From positions 1 to 59,716 of the IMG/VR virus record IMGVR_UViG_3300034092_001461: 59,716 nt of DNA; one strand, written 5' to 3'. This stretch comes from a virus. The notes beneath the pieces were generated by a model that saw only the letters and a program-made list of their open reading frames with translations, was not told the DNA's origin and ran no database searches. Both the position numbers and the translations under genes were made by a program. Below, one piece after another: positions 42,192 to 52,558 of this stretch (its first letter is position 1; every line of letters starts with the position of its first letter).

Positions 42192-45100
42192 CTATCTTTT
42201 CCTCAATATGCGCTTCCACTTGGAATTATCAATTCCACGAAGAAGTTCTAGTCTTTTAATTATTGCATCTAAATCAGCGTCAGTAATGTCTTTTCCGCGC
42301 TCTCGTTCTAGTGCTTGAACTGCTTGCTGTATGGTCATATCATTAATTCGTTTGTACAAATCAACGCCAATTTTGTCGACAAGTTGAGAAGCAATATTTA
42401 TTGCTCTTCTATGACTATCGTCACTGTCAGCGCCTTGGATGTAATCGTCTGGAGACATCATTCCGCCTTTGACGATAAGTCCCGCTAGTCCGTGATCAAC
42501 AGCCATAAATTGAACTGCTTCGGTGTCGTCATTTGCATTTACACCATCAAGATTTTTTACTTTTCCTACAAGGAGATTATTTCTATGTCTATCACCATTG
42601 ATAAGAATTGCATCCATAATAGCAAGTCCAATAACATCTACAAAAGCACCGTTCATCGCGGCTTGTTCATGTTGTCTTAGGTACTTGGTGTCTCCGATAC
42701 GCTTTGGCTCTGACTCAAAGTCAACCATTTCTCCAGCCCAGGATGTGACAACTACATCTCTTCTACTCCTATGACGGAATACTTGATAAGCGCCAATGTT
42801 TCCTAAAGCACGATTAAGGGCCGCTGATGCAATTTCTGCGTCAGCACCACGCTCTCCAACCATAGTGTCTAACTTCATAACAAACTTACGACCAGACGCT
42901 CTATGAGTTATGAAATAAGTTGTGTTTACACCTTTATCTTCATCGATTGCTACTTTTATATTGAATCCAGTGTCTTGACCGTTTATTTTTAGTTTTACAT
43001 CTCTTTCAACTCTGTTCCTGTATAGGAAGTCTCCTAGTTCTTTTATCTTTGAAAAGTCCATATCAAGAAGAGCATCGCCAACCCCTAAATCAGGAGCGTT
43101 AGGAGTAAAAGCAAGTCTTTCAGCGTGAAGTTGTACAGCCAAATCACCAAGATTATTAACTACCTCTTCGCTCTTGTCTGGATCAACTGGATTATTAGAA
43201 TCTTTCAGCGCCTTACCAACAAAAAAACCAAGTGCTTGACGAGCAGCGGGAGTTAACATTGCTAGTGGCTTAGGGTCGCCGTTGGCAAAAAACTCTTGTA
43301 ATTCATCTTTGAATGGTTGAAGAAGTCTGTCGTTATCAACATTCAAATCATCAGCCATAAATGCTTGAAGTTTTTCTACAGGAGCAAACTCGTTTGCCTT
43401 ATCAGCAATTCTTTGCTTTGCTACTTCTTCAGGGTCTAGATTATTTAATGGTTGCTTTACTACTGGACCGCCACCGCGACTTTCTAACTCTGTGCGGTAG
43501 CCATCTAATATGTCAGCAAAGTTTTCATACTTATCAGCATTAGGCTGATTGCCGTCCTTTGCTTCTACACTAGCGACTCTTCTTAAAGCATTAGCGATTT
43601 CTTCTAAGTCTGAATGAATGATGTCATCCAAATCAAGCATATCTTGATCTATAGACTTAAGATATTTTCTTAGTGCATCTCTCTGTATGCCAGCATCTCT
43701 ATTAGCAGACTTCCGTGCGTTATAGTCTCCATACTCTGGAAGTCTTTGAATAATCTCATTGATAACATTCTTCATTCCATCTTTGTCTACGCCCTTAGGC
43801 TCAGGGAGTTCAGGAAGCGGTGCAGCAAGTCTCTTGTTGACAAGTTCTTGACGTTTTGCTTTTATCTCTTTAGATATTTTTTCAAGTTTATCCGCTGCAT
43901 CTTGAGCAAAAGCATCATTAGATTCTCTTCTCAAACGGCGAATTGCTGCATCTAAATTGTATTCGCTTATTTCGTCTACACCAGCGCCTCCAGCAAATTT
44001 AGAATTAATATCATCTAGTGCTTGACGAGCGTTTCTTAAGTTTAACGCGGCTTTGTAGTTTCTTGCTTTTGGAAGAGCATCAGCAATTTGCTGAAGCCCA
44101 GCGACAACATTTTCCCTATTCTCAAGGTCGTCAAACTTGTTCCCGAAGTCAGCCTTGAATTTTTCTAATTTGGCATCAGCAGCATCAGCATCAGGCTTAT
44201 CTGCGGCTGGAGCCTCTACTGGAATACCTTCTACAATTCCATTTTCATCAGTTGGCATAAAGTCCATTTTTTGAATTGTAAAGTTTTTCATTTGGCCACC
44301 TTCAAAGCCACCAACATTTACATTTCCATTTTGTGGATTTACCCAGACGCGCTTAGGAGTAAAGTTTCTTGCTTTTCCGTTGTACATAAAAGCAATAGCA
44401 TCTCCATCAGCAATTGCTTGCTCAATTTGCTCTTTCAAATCTTCTTCTTTGTCTCTACCTAGGTTTCGGTCAACTAAAGCACGAATCCTTTGCCCCTGAG
44501 CCCGTACTGGTTCTTGTGGCTCTACATCAACAGGTGCCCCATCTTTTGCTTCTTGGAACCCTGCAAGCCATTCGTTCCAGAGTTCAGCCTTATTAGGTCC
44601 AGCAGGTCCAAACTCCCACATTTCCATAAACTCTTTGTCGTTTGCTGGTAGTTGATTTCCTCTACCACCTCTAGCAAATGCTTGACGTCCTAATTCTTTT
44701 GCTCTAAGTTTTTTAGCCTTTTGGTCGTCTTCTGCTTTAGGTAATGCTGGCTCTACCTTAGGCTCTTTTACAACACGTCCGCCAGGACCTTCAATGCCAA
44801 GTCCACGATCTACTGGCTTTGCTTTTGGTCCACGGAAATCAGGAAGAACAATGTCAGTGTTATCTCCCTTTTGAAGAATAAGATTTCTACCCTTCAGTTC
44901 ACGGCCACCTTGACGGAATGCCCATTTTTCATCTTCACCTTCAAATTGAATGATAAGTTTGTCTAGGTAAATAACTCCTTTACGGCCTTGACCACCAGCC
45001 TTTTGACCTTCTTCAACTTGTGCGCCCATACGAGCCTTTACAACACCACGGCCCCACTTAGCATTTTTTACTGGGTCCTTGAAGCGAACAACATCTCCCT

Positions 45101-48100
45101 CTTGTAGGGCAATGCCATTTCTATCTTCGTAGAATCCTTCTTCTTTATATCTTCCACCCATTGGGCGACCCTCTTTAGCAACAATTCTTTCTCCAAGAGG
45201 CTTACGCTTAATTTGTCCACGCTTTGCTCCAGGAACTGCTTTTGTTCCCTTTGGCTCATCAATAATTTCAAACTCTTGATCTTCAACACCAGGACGACGA
45301 ATGTTACGAAGCGGTGAGTCAGCCTTGAAGTAGCGAGGTTCAATTCTTCCATTGACACGGTTTTGAATCATGAATTCATACCTATCAAGGACACCGATGT
45401 AGCGTGCTGCAAGAACTTCCTCGAAGTTACCCCAGAATGGAGACCAGAAGAAATCGCCAACTTGAACTTCTTGGGCTTCAATAGGTGCTAAACGACCAGC
45501 GTTTTCCTCAACCCAAGCGTTATCTTTTTCTTTTGCCTTTTCTTCTTCAATTTTTGCTTTTGCATCTTCAGATAGAGGTTTTGGCTCTCTCTTTTTCTTC
45601 TTCTTTGGCTCTTCAAATACAGGTTCGTTATATCCTCCGCGTCCAAAACCATCTTTTTCAGCAGACCAGGCTTTAGGAAGTTCATCTCTTACTGCACCTG
45701 TTTCTTCGTTCTTCCACTTTCCATCTTCTTGAAGAATATAAACTTCTTCTCGTGGAGGAACTCCAGGAGCACTCGGTATAAATTTAACGCGGGCTTTAGT
45801 GCCAACAGGTCTTCCATTAATGTTCTTTGGCGCATCTTTATCTTCTACTGGTTGTTCTGGATTTTGAAGAGCGTCAACTACACGAGCAATAAACTCGCGG
45901 CCTTCTTTCTCTGCCTTATCTTTGTCAGGATGATTTGTAGTCTGATTTGCTAACAAATCTCCGTCAAGGTCACGAACAACAGCGTCTGCTTGGAAGTCTG
46001 GCTTCTCGTCGCCAACGTTTTGAATCTTGATGTCTCCAGCAAGATTGTCTGGTAGGTCTTGTACTTCAATAATTTGTGGGGCATTGTTGGCATCGCCTGG
46101 AATGTCTCCGCGAGCAATAGGAACATCTTTTGCTCGTGCCTCTTCTGGCTCTGCTTGTTCCTTACGCTTTTGGTCAAGCAAATCTTTTGCATGAAGTTTG
46201 ATAAGTGCTTCACCCTCTGCTTTAGCACCTTCAGCAGTTCTGTACTCTTCTTCTACTCTGTAGATTTCATTTCCATCATCGCTATTGTGGATAAGTGCAC
46301 GAAGTGCAAATCTTCCTCCAGGTGTCTTATCAATAATAATTGTGCCAATGCCAATGCCTGGAAGACCAAAAGCATCAAGCCAAATTCTCTCTGCTCCTAC
46401 CTCTTCTGCATTCTTATCTAAATCAACAGGGTCGTTAGCAATAAACGGTGCTGCTTCACCTTCTGGCATAACTTCTGGAACATTCAAATCTTCTGGATTC
46501 TTAGGACGACGAACTCCGTCTAAGAACACTGTATGGAAATGTTCGTATGTAGAAACTTCTCCGTTTTCAATATTACGTCGATAAACTCTAACTTTTCCTG
46601 GCTCAAGACCAAACTCTTCTCCACCACGAAGAGCAACTACTTGCCAGATAATGTTTCCATCCTTAGAAGACATAAAGTCTCCAGGAAGTAAATCACGCAT
46701 ACGAATATTTTCACGAGGTAGAAGAACGGCGTTGTCTGGGTTAAGCACCCAGTCGCGGTCCATCATTCTCATCTTTCCTTGAGGGAACATCGTGTTAGGT
46801 GTGAAATCAAGAACTACAACTTCATCACGAGCACGAACTGGTTCTGGCTCAAGGCCGACAGGACCAGCATCAATATTTTCGCCAGGGTTTGGAGTACCAA
46901 CAGCATCTTTTACAGCACCATCAGTGTTTACGGGCTTGCCATTGAGACCATCTCGCATTGCCTTAGCAGCAGCGTATTCAGCAAGTTGTCCTTCGTAAGC
47001 ATCGAAGGCTGCGTTATATCCATCCATCTTTGCCACATACTCATCGTTGCGAGCATCGACATCAAACAAATCTTTACCAGCATCAAGTTCAATTCCCTTG
47101 TCAATAAGAGCATTGAAAATCTTTGCTGCTGCTTCTGCATCAGCATCTGCTGCGTGCCAATTTTCTAAGTCAACGCCAAGATGTTTAGCAAGGTTTCCTA
47201 AAGCGTAATGATTTTTACGGCCCTTAGGAGCCTGAGGACGGTTTTCCTTAGGTTGGTCTTTGAAGATGTCTCGTGCCATTGGCAGAATGTCTAATAGACC
47301 TCCTGGAGCCCAGTCAAGACCATGACGGTCAGCAAGACGACGAGCAACTTCATCATCAAAAACCATATTTTGTGCGCCGAAGATTGCATTTGGTCCTGCC
47401 CACTCCAAGAACTGACGCATTGCATCTTCTTGGTTTGGTTGCTGACCTAAGAAATCATCATTGAGTTTGTTGCCCTTGTCATCTACAGCGTTAGGGATTC
47501 CATCTGTATCACGACCAGCATATGTATCAGCAATAGAGCGACCTGGGTTCATAAAAATATTTACGCGGTCAATAATTTCACCGTTGCGAACACGAACACC
47601 AGCAACTTGCCATGGCTCGTTGCCATCTTCTGGATCTACTCCAGTTGTTTCAAAATCAAAGAAGACTAAATCTTTATCCTTAAGAAGTTCACGGAACTTA
47701 TTCCAGTCTCCACCTGCTTCACGAGCAATTGCAGCCATATCACCTTGGAAGGCTGGCATTTCAATCTGACGTGGAGGTGTAGGGCGTCGCACAGCGACAG
47801 CATTAGGAATATCTTTATCTTGCTCTGCAACATTATCCTTCTGGTTAATAACTGGAAGGTCTGCTGGTGCTTGCCACAAGGCTGCGGCCTCATCAAGTTT
47901 CTTCTGATGCTCTGCACGCTTGGCAGGGTCCTTATCTGGACGCCATTTACCATCAACAACGTTGTGAGGTTGGTGTAACTCTTCTAAATCACCCTTTGCA
48001 GGTGGTTCAACGTTACGAATAACATCGATAGGGCCGTTTGCCTTCCACTCTTTTCTTTGAGTGACGTGTCCTGGGTAGTAACCCTCAACACTGACAAACT

Positions 48101-51100
48101 CTGGCTTTGTGTTTTCGTCAACAAAAATTCTTTCAATTACAAAGTGACCCTTCTTAGGGTCTGTAGTTACATCTCCAGCCTTCAAATCAGCAGCACGAGA
48201 GATAACACGATGTGGCTGGTTTGCTGGTTCTGTTGGGTCAACAAAACGCTTCTTTGCTGCGTCTAGTTGTATGTCGTAGTCAGCACGAGCAGCATCAAAG
48301 GCTGCTTGGTCTTCTGCCTTAGCAAATCCCCAAGAGCCATCTGCGTTTTTCTTTCTGCGACCAAAATCTTTTTCTTTTGGCTTAGAAAGAACTGGTAGGT
48401 CTCCCATTTCAGGAGCCTGTGCGCCACGAATTACTGGAATCTCACGCCATTCATTCCACTGCTTTGTATCTTGTTCGACATGGCCTGGGTAGTAACCCTT
48501 AATCTTTATGCGATCTGTTCCTGGAACTTTCTCGCCAACTTCTGTAATTACAAAATGGTCGCCAACAGTAATATCACCAGGCAAAATGTCTTTTGCTTTT
48601 ACAGTAATACGAATTGGTGGTCTATTTCCATTTCCACCTGGAGGTGTTGGTCCATCTCCACCGTCCCCTGGGGCTGGAGCAGGTGCAACGTTTGCTGCCG
48701 CTGGATATTCTTCAAATCCGTCTGGAATCTCTTGTAATCCATCAACCTCAAAATCATCTGGGGCTGCTGGTCTAATGTTTTTGTTTTCTGGAACAGAAAC
48801 AATGTCTAAACCTTTTTCACCTTCTGTAGCAGTGCCTGGCTTGCGCTCTGCTGCAACTGGAAGTTCTGCAACTGGTGCATTTCCATCTGGGAAATCTCCA
48901 GCCTGTTCTGAAATACGCTTTTCTTTTCCAAAGGCTGCCCAGCGTTCTCTTTGAGCAGGACGAGGCATATCAACTGCCCATGATGTTTCAAAATCATCTA
49001 AAGCGCTCTTGTAGGCTTCTGTATGGTTATCTGGGTTAGCGAAGAAATCTGCAATCTCCGCTTGAGTCATTGAATCAAAAGCGGCAATCTGTTCGTCAGA
49101 AAAACCATAGCCTTTAGCAAACTCTTTAATTTTTTCACGAGATGCTTTTGCATACTCTGCCTTGCGAGCATCTAGGTCTGCCTGTACTTCATCCCAGTTT
49201 TCATAAGTCTTTGGTTCAACAAGACCATTGCGGTCTTTTACAGTTATCTTTCCATCTTTATCAGTAGATGCTTCAAAGTTATTCAAACCATAAACGTTGT
49301 TATAGTTTTCTGGAAGAGCACGGCCAAACATTCTTCCTACTGTTTGTGAGATTCCCCAACCCTCAGGAACATTACGTCCTTGGTCATCAACACGGGCTTC
49401 AGCATTGGCTTTTAGTTCTGCTATGCGGTCTTCGACAGCCTTTCTTTCTGCTGCTTGCTCTGCCATCAAACGCTCGTAAGCATTCATTGGCTTTGCTTCA
49501 GTTGGAAGGTCTAGAGGAAGTTCTGCTTGTTGCTCTTCTTGTCCAACAAATCCTTCATCAGCAATTGACTTAACAAGTGCGTTTGTATCTTCTCCAAGAA
49601 GTTGTAAAGCATCACGCACTGCTTCTACAGGAACGTTTGCTACAAACTCTTCGCCATCATCATCTTTCATAGACACGTTTGCGTGTCCTGGAATTGGATT
49701 ACCTGGCTCAATACCACGCTTTAGTTCTTCAACAAGTTTTTCTTTTTCAACAGACTGCGCCAAGAAAACAGGGTTGTCGCTAAATCCAACTGGAAGATTT
49801 TCATTCTGGTCTTCTTCAGTAACTTCTTTCCAGTTTTGGTATGGCTCAGGATTGATTTTGTGATATCCCGCTGGCATATCAATATCATCATTTTTTGGAA
49901 GATAAGGAGTGTGGTCTTTAGTTTTCATAAATTCAGCCATCTCGGCTTCGCCAAGACCATCTAATACAACTGGAAGTGGAACTAGGTCCATCTCTTCTTT
50001 ATTGAAATCTGGAATCTCTGCTGCTGGTGCCTCATCTGCGTCGCGCTCAATAGTTCTTTCAAACGCTTCAGCAATATCTGGATTAGGTCCACTAACATTC
50101 TCTGAGCCCTTACGGAAGTCAGCAAGTGCTTCTTCGTTTTGTTTAGTTCCAAGTTTTTTGTCGTAGATTCTTGCAAGTTCTAGAGGAGCATCTTCGCCAG
50201 CCTCTTGAAGAGCAAAAAACAATGCTTCTGCTGGAACAAACTCGTCTCCGTTATTGAAACCAAGTGCTCCATAGCCAGTTGCGTTTTCGCCATCTTCTTT
50301 TGGAATAACTGCTTCTTCTAAAGCAGCAACTAAATCACGAGGGTCATACTTTTGTGCAAGTTCTACAGGGTCATCAGTAAAATCTGTTGACTCTTCATCA
50401 ATACGACCTTCAGGGTCATATGATGAATCTGGGTTAATTATTTTTGCGCCTTCAGGAATAGCAAAAGCAAAAGCCGCTGCTTTTTCTTTAGGTTTTATAA
50501 TTTCTTGTTTTTGTTTTTGTTGTTCTTTTGCTTCTGGAAATTCTGTTTCCTGAGAAGGCTTATCAATTTCATCAATCTTATCTAAAATCTCTGACCAAGA
50601 TTTGGCATCGATAATTGGGCCTTTGCCATTGCTTGCAGTTAGATTACCAAAATCATCCTTAGTAACTCTCCACTCTTCATTCTTCCAAGTGTAGCCACCT
50701 AATTTTTCCCAGCCGTCTGGTGCTTCAACAAATTCAATATCTTCTTCGTTTATTACATCATCGCTAACTGAATAACGAACTGGTGCTTTGCTAAATCCGT
50801 CAGCAGTTGGATTAAGGATTGCTTTTACGAACTCGCCCTTTGAAGGTGGAATTTTAGCAATTCGACCATCTGGAAGTTCTACAAGAACATTTTCTCCATC
50901 ATTGGAGTCCATAAGAGTTTTACCAACAACGCTAAATACTTTTCCAGCACGACGAACTAGAGCACGAAGACCTCCGCCTTGGTATGCGAATCGACCTTTG
51001 CGGTCACGACGTTGTAGTTTTGCACGAAGAGAACGAGCAATTGGAGAATTTCCATCGCCCATAGCAGCAAGCAATGTCTCGGTTGGCAAAGTTCCTTGTG

Positions 51101-51602
51101 GTAGACCAGCAAGAATTGAGTTGTAGTAAGTGTGTTCTACAGAGCCAAACTCTGAAGTAAGTGCTGATGCAAGAATTACTCGTGCACGTTCATCTGTAAT
51201 TCGTGCGTCATCAACAAACCAACGAGCACGAGAAGATTCTAAAGCAGATGCTGTAAGAGAGTGGTCACGAGTTGAGCGTGGGTGTGAGATTGGAAGTAAA
51301 TCTGTGTGTGAAAGAGTTAAAGAGTTGTTCTTATTGTTTTGAGCAAGGTTGATGTACTGAGTAAGTTCCTTCAAAGCCATATGCTCACGTAGTGAGAATG
51401 GAAGATGACGTGTTGCTTGAAGTGAGCGAAGAACTACAGTAAATGCTGCCTTCTTTGTGATACGGCGAGAAGTATTAGCATTTGTGTTCGCCTGTTCAAT
51501 TACAGAAAGTGCTGACTCACGAATACGAAGAGCCTGGCTCATTGATTGAGAGCGACGTCCCTCTTCTGAAATTGCGTGACTTAGTCTGCGAATTCTGCTC
51601 AC
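42192..51602 (-). CDS. Giant 3136-residue head-module protein: DnaQ-like exonuclease plus PI3K-like kinase domains
   Basis: The start is a GTG with AGGAAGG upstream. Residues 1-125 are helical and end with a SHPRST...SLTAS motif (115-119). Long acidic, disordered linkers and several small GD-containing beta-barrels follow, including a tandem pair each holding GYYPGHV (near 1036 and 1176). A DEDDh exonuclease domain occupies about 1310-1500: D1316-x-E1318 (FFDFETTG), a mid-domain NMVFDDEVARR and H1483 in HAADADAEAAAKIF. Near 2300-2355 is a GRQAFARGG...WLAGFQEA segment resembling RMF-like domains, and near 2385-2450 a WYL-like segment (AIAFMYNGKARNFTPKRVWV). The last 270 residues look like a PI3/PI4-kinase-like fold: K2910 (FVMKLD), G3003-D-R-H-R-N (catalytic loop, D3004/N3009) and D3036-H-G. 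Lying between portal and protease, it is probably packaged and delivered to the host. RMF and WYL calls are tentative. Confidence 0.82.
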   Translation of the reverse strand: MSRIRRLSHAISEEGRRSQSMSQALRIRESALSVIEQANTNANTSRRITKKAAFTVVLRSLQATRHLPFSLREHMALKELTQYINLAQNNKNNSLTLSHTDLLPISHPRSTRDHSLTASALESSRARWFVDDARITDERARVILASALTSEFGSVEHTYYNSILAGLPQGTLPTETLLAAMGDGNSPIARSLRAKLQRRDRKGRFAYQGGGLRALVRRAGKVFSVVGKTLMDSNDGENVLVELPDGRIAKIPPSKGEFVKAILNPTADGFSKAPVRYSVSDDVINEEDIEFVEAPDGWEKLGGYTWKNEEWRVTKDDFGNLTASNGKGPIIDAKSWSEILDKIDEIDKPSQETEFPEAKEQQKQKQEIIKPKEKAAAFAFAIPEGAKIINPDSSYDPEGRIDEESTDFTDDPVELAQKYDPRDLVAALEEAVIPKEDGENATGYGALGFNNGDEFVPAEALFFALQEAGEDAPLELARIYDKKLGTKQNEEALADFRKGSENVSGPNPDIAEAFERTIERDADEAPAAEIPDFNKEEMDLVPLPVVLDGLGEAEMAEFMKTKDHTPYLPKNDDIDMPAGYHKINPEPYQNWKEVTEEDQNENLPVGFSDNPVFLAQSVEKEKLVEELKRGIEPGNPIPGHANVSMKDDDGEEFVANVPVEAVRDALQLLGEDTNALVKSIADEGFVGQEEQQAELPLDLPTEAKPMNAYERLMAEQAAERKAVEDRIAELKANAEARVDDQGRNVPEGWGISQTVGRMFGRALPENYNNVYGLNNFEASTDKDGKITVKDRNGLVEPKTYENWDEVQADLDARKAEYAKASREKIKEFAKGYGFSDEQIAAFDSMTQAEIADFFANPDNHTEAYKSALDDFETSWAVDMPRPAQRERWAAFGKEKRISEQAGDFPDGNAPVAELPVAAERKPGTATEGEKGLDIVSVPENKNIRPAAPDDFEVDGLQEIPDGFEEYPAAANVAPAPAPGDGGDGPTPPGGNGNRPPIRITVKAKDILPGDITVGDHFVITEVGEKVPGTDRIKIKGYYPGHVEQDTKQWNEWREIPVIRGAQAPEMGDLPVLSKPKEKDFGRRKKNADGSWGFAKAEDQAAFDAARADYDIQLDAAKKRFVDPTEPANQPHRVISRAADLKAGDVTTDPKKGHFVIERIFVDENTKPEFVSVEGYYPGHVTQRKEWKANGPIDVIRNVEPPAKGDLEELHQPHNVVDGKWRPDKDPAKRAEHQKKLDEAAALWQAPADLPVINQKDNVAEQDKDIPNAVAVRRPTPPRQIEMPAFQGDMAAIAREAGGDWNKFRELLKDKDLVFFDFETTGVDPEDGNEPWQVAGVRVRNGEIIDRVNIFMNPGRSIADTYAGRDTDGIPNAVDDKGNKLNDDFLGQQPNQEDAMRQFLEWAGPNAIFGAQNMVFDDEVARRLADRHGLDWAPGGLLDILPMARDIFKDQPKENRPQAPKGRKNHYALGNLAKHLGVDLENWHAADADAEAAAKIFNALIDKGIELDAGKDLFDVDARNDEYVAKMDGYNAAFDAYEGQLAEYAAAKAMRDGLNGKPVNTDGAVKDAVGTPNPGENIDAGPVGLEPEPVRARDEVVVLDFTPNTMFPQGKMRMMDRDWVLNPDNAVLLPRENIRMRDLLPGDFMSSKDGNIIWQVVALRGGEEFGLEPGKVRVYRRNIENGEVSTYEHFHTVFLDGVRRPKNPEDLNVPEVMPEGEAAPFIANDPVDLDKNAEEVGAERIWLDAFGLPGIGIGTIIIDKTPGGRFALRALIHNSDDGNEIYRVEEEYRTAEGAKAEGEALIKLHAKDLLDQKRKEQAEPEEARAKDVPIARGDIPGDANNAPQIIEVQDLPDNLAGDIKIQNVGDEKPDFQADAVVRDLDGDLLANQTTNHPDKDKAEKEGREFIARVVDALQNPEQPVEDKDAPKNINGRPVGTKARVKFIPSAPGVPPREEVYILQEDGKWKNEETGAVRDELPKAWSAEKDGFGRGGYNEPVFEEPKKKKKREPKPLSEDAKAKIEEEKAKEKDNAWVEENAGRLAPIEAQEVQVGDFFWSPFWGNFEEVLAARYIGVLDRYEFMIQNRVNGRIEPRYFKADSPLRNIRRPGVEDQEFEIIDEPKGTKAVPGAKRGQIKRKPLGERIVAKEGRPMGGRYKEEGFYEDRNGIALQEGDVVRFKDPVKNAKWGRGVVKARMGAQVEEGQKAGGQGRKGVIYLDKLIIQFEGEDEKWAFRQGGRELKGRNLILQKGDNTDIVLPDFRGPKAKPVDRGLGIEGPGGRVVKEPKVEPALPKAEDDQKAKKLRAKELGRQAFARGGRGNQLPANDKEFMEMWEFGPAGPNKAELWNEWLAGFQEAKDGAPVDVEPQEPVRAQGQRIRALVDRNLGRDKEEDLKEQIEQAIADGDAIAFMYNGKARNFTPKRVWVNPQNGNVNVGGFEGGQMKNFTIQKMDFMPTDENGIVEGIPVEAPAADKPDADAADAKLEKFKADFGNKFDDLENRENVVAGLQQIADALPKARNYKAALNLRNARQALDDINSKFAGGAGVDEISEYNLDAAIRRLRRESNDAFAQDAADKLEKISKEIKAKRQELVNKRLAAPLPELPEPKGVDKDGMKNVINEIIQRLPEYGDYNARKSANRDAGIQRDALRKYLKSIDQDMLDLDDIIHSDLEEIANALRRVASVEAKDGNQPNADKYENFADILDGYRTELESRGGGPVVKQPLNNLDPEEVAKQRIADKANEFAPVEKLQAFMADDLNVDNDRLLQPFKDELQEFFANGDPKPLAMLTPAARQALGFFVGKALKDSNNPVDPDKSEEVVNNLGDLAVQLHAERLAFTPNAPDLGVGDALLDMDFSKIKELGDFLYRNRVERDVKLKINGQDTGFNIKVAIDEDKGVNTTYFITHRASGRKFVMKLDTMVGERGADAEIASAALNRALGNIGAYQVFRHRSRRDVVVTSWAGEMVDFESEPKRIGDTKYLRQHEQAAMNGAFVDVIGLAIMDAILINGDRHRNNLLVGKVKNLDGVNANDDTEAVQFMAVDHGLAGLIVKGGMMSPDDYIQGADSDDSHRRAINIASQLVDKIGVDLYKRINDMTIQQAVQALERERGKDITDADLDAIIKRLELLRGIDNSKWKRILRKR

Positions 51603-51604
51603 TC

Positions 51605-52558
51605 TTATATACCTTCCTCAAACTCTGGTAATAAATCTCCATCAAGACTTGCATGACCCAAAGATGCTAAAAGCGAAGCACGAAGAAAAGGGTCATCGCC
51701 ATTTCTTACGCCGCGAAGCCAACTTGCTCTAATTGCTTCTTCTGCTTCATATCCATAACCTGAATACTCTGCCATAGCAAGGATAGCGTCTTCTGGATAT
51801 AGGTAATCTTCTTTATTTTTTAGTTCAATATTAAGTTCTTGCTCGTATGCAAACTCTTCAACATCTTTCATAGATGTTTTTCCTTCTTTTTTGATTACGC
51901 CATCAGGAAGAACAGCAAAACGACATACTCCCATTGGCTCTACAGGTAGGGAAATGATTTGGCATTGGTCTCCGCCAGCATAAAGAACGCAGTTGGCGCA
52001 ATGAACGCCGATTTCTTGGTCTTTGTTATCTGCCGCAGATGTGTAGCCAGCCCATATGCCAGTTTCATCTTCATTAAACTTTCCATACTTGGTAGCAATC
52101 TCAACAAGTGCTGCTGCTAACTCTTGTTCTTCTGGAACAAGACCTGCTGCTGTAATTGAATTAAATTTTTTAGTAGAACGAGGATGTCCAGAAGGTAAAA
52201 GGTCATTGTCAGTGGTGTAAGCAGAGTTAGTAGGCTTTCCAGACTTGAGAAGTTTTAGAAAAGCATTGACGCGACCCATAGCCCATTGATTGCGATTCAT
52301 TCCAGGACGATGCGAGACACTAAATGCTCCTGCGCCACGGCGATAGACCGCTTTGAGCATTCCTAGCGATGCTTTACGTCCAGATGGTGCTTTTTCATTA
52401 TGCTTAGAAACTTTTTCTTTCAAAGATGCTTCAACTGATGCTGAAAATTTTACTTTGCGTGCTTCTTTAGTTCCTTTAGCAGAATCTTTTTTGTTTTTTG
52501 ATGAACCTTTAATCTGATCAGACTTCGGTGCTGGTGTCTGGCTGATTGTCTTCGACAT
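51605..52558 (-). CDS. DUF5824-like head-module protein with Cys module
   Basis: I set the start at the ATG at 52558 (MSKTISQTPAPKS), which overlaps the portal gene's end by 41 bases; an upstream reading to 52636 lies inside the portal gene. Residues 1-55 are Lys/Ser-rich and disordered. Residues about 60-125 hold the conserved segment RKASLGMLKAVYRRGAGAFS and HRPGMNRNQWAMGRVNAFL, ending DNDLLPSGHPRST. SITAA (134-138) follows. A Cys module (HCANCVLY, QC, GVC) and an acidic helical C-terminus complete the protein. Its DLLPxxHPRST segment is repeated in the giant protein next door. Probably an internal head protein; function unknown. Confidence 0.68.
   Translation of the reverse strand: MSKTISQTPAPKSDQIKGSSKNKKDSAKGTKEARKVKFSASVEASLKEKVSKHNEKAPSGRKASLGMLKAVYRRGAGAFSVSHRPGMNRNQWAMGRVNAFLKLLKSGKPTNSAYTTDNDLLPSGHPRSTKKFNSITAAGLVPEEQELAAALVEIATKYGKFNEDETGIWAGYTSAADNKDQEIGVHCANCVLYAGGDQCQIISLPVEPMGVCRFAVLPDGVIKKEGKTSMKDVEEFAYEQELNIELKNKEDYLYPEDAILAMAEYSGYGYEAEEAIRASWLRGVRNGDDPFLRASLLASLGHASLDGDLLPEFEEGI

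Noticed and set aside
42192-51602. Mono-ADP-ribosyltransferase or canonical MuF domain in the giant protein
   Set aside because: The genomic position suggests it, but I found no R-S-E type or MuF signature; the visible domains are nuclease- and kinase-like.
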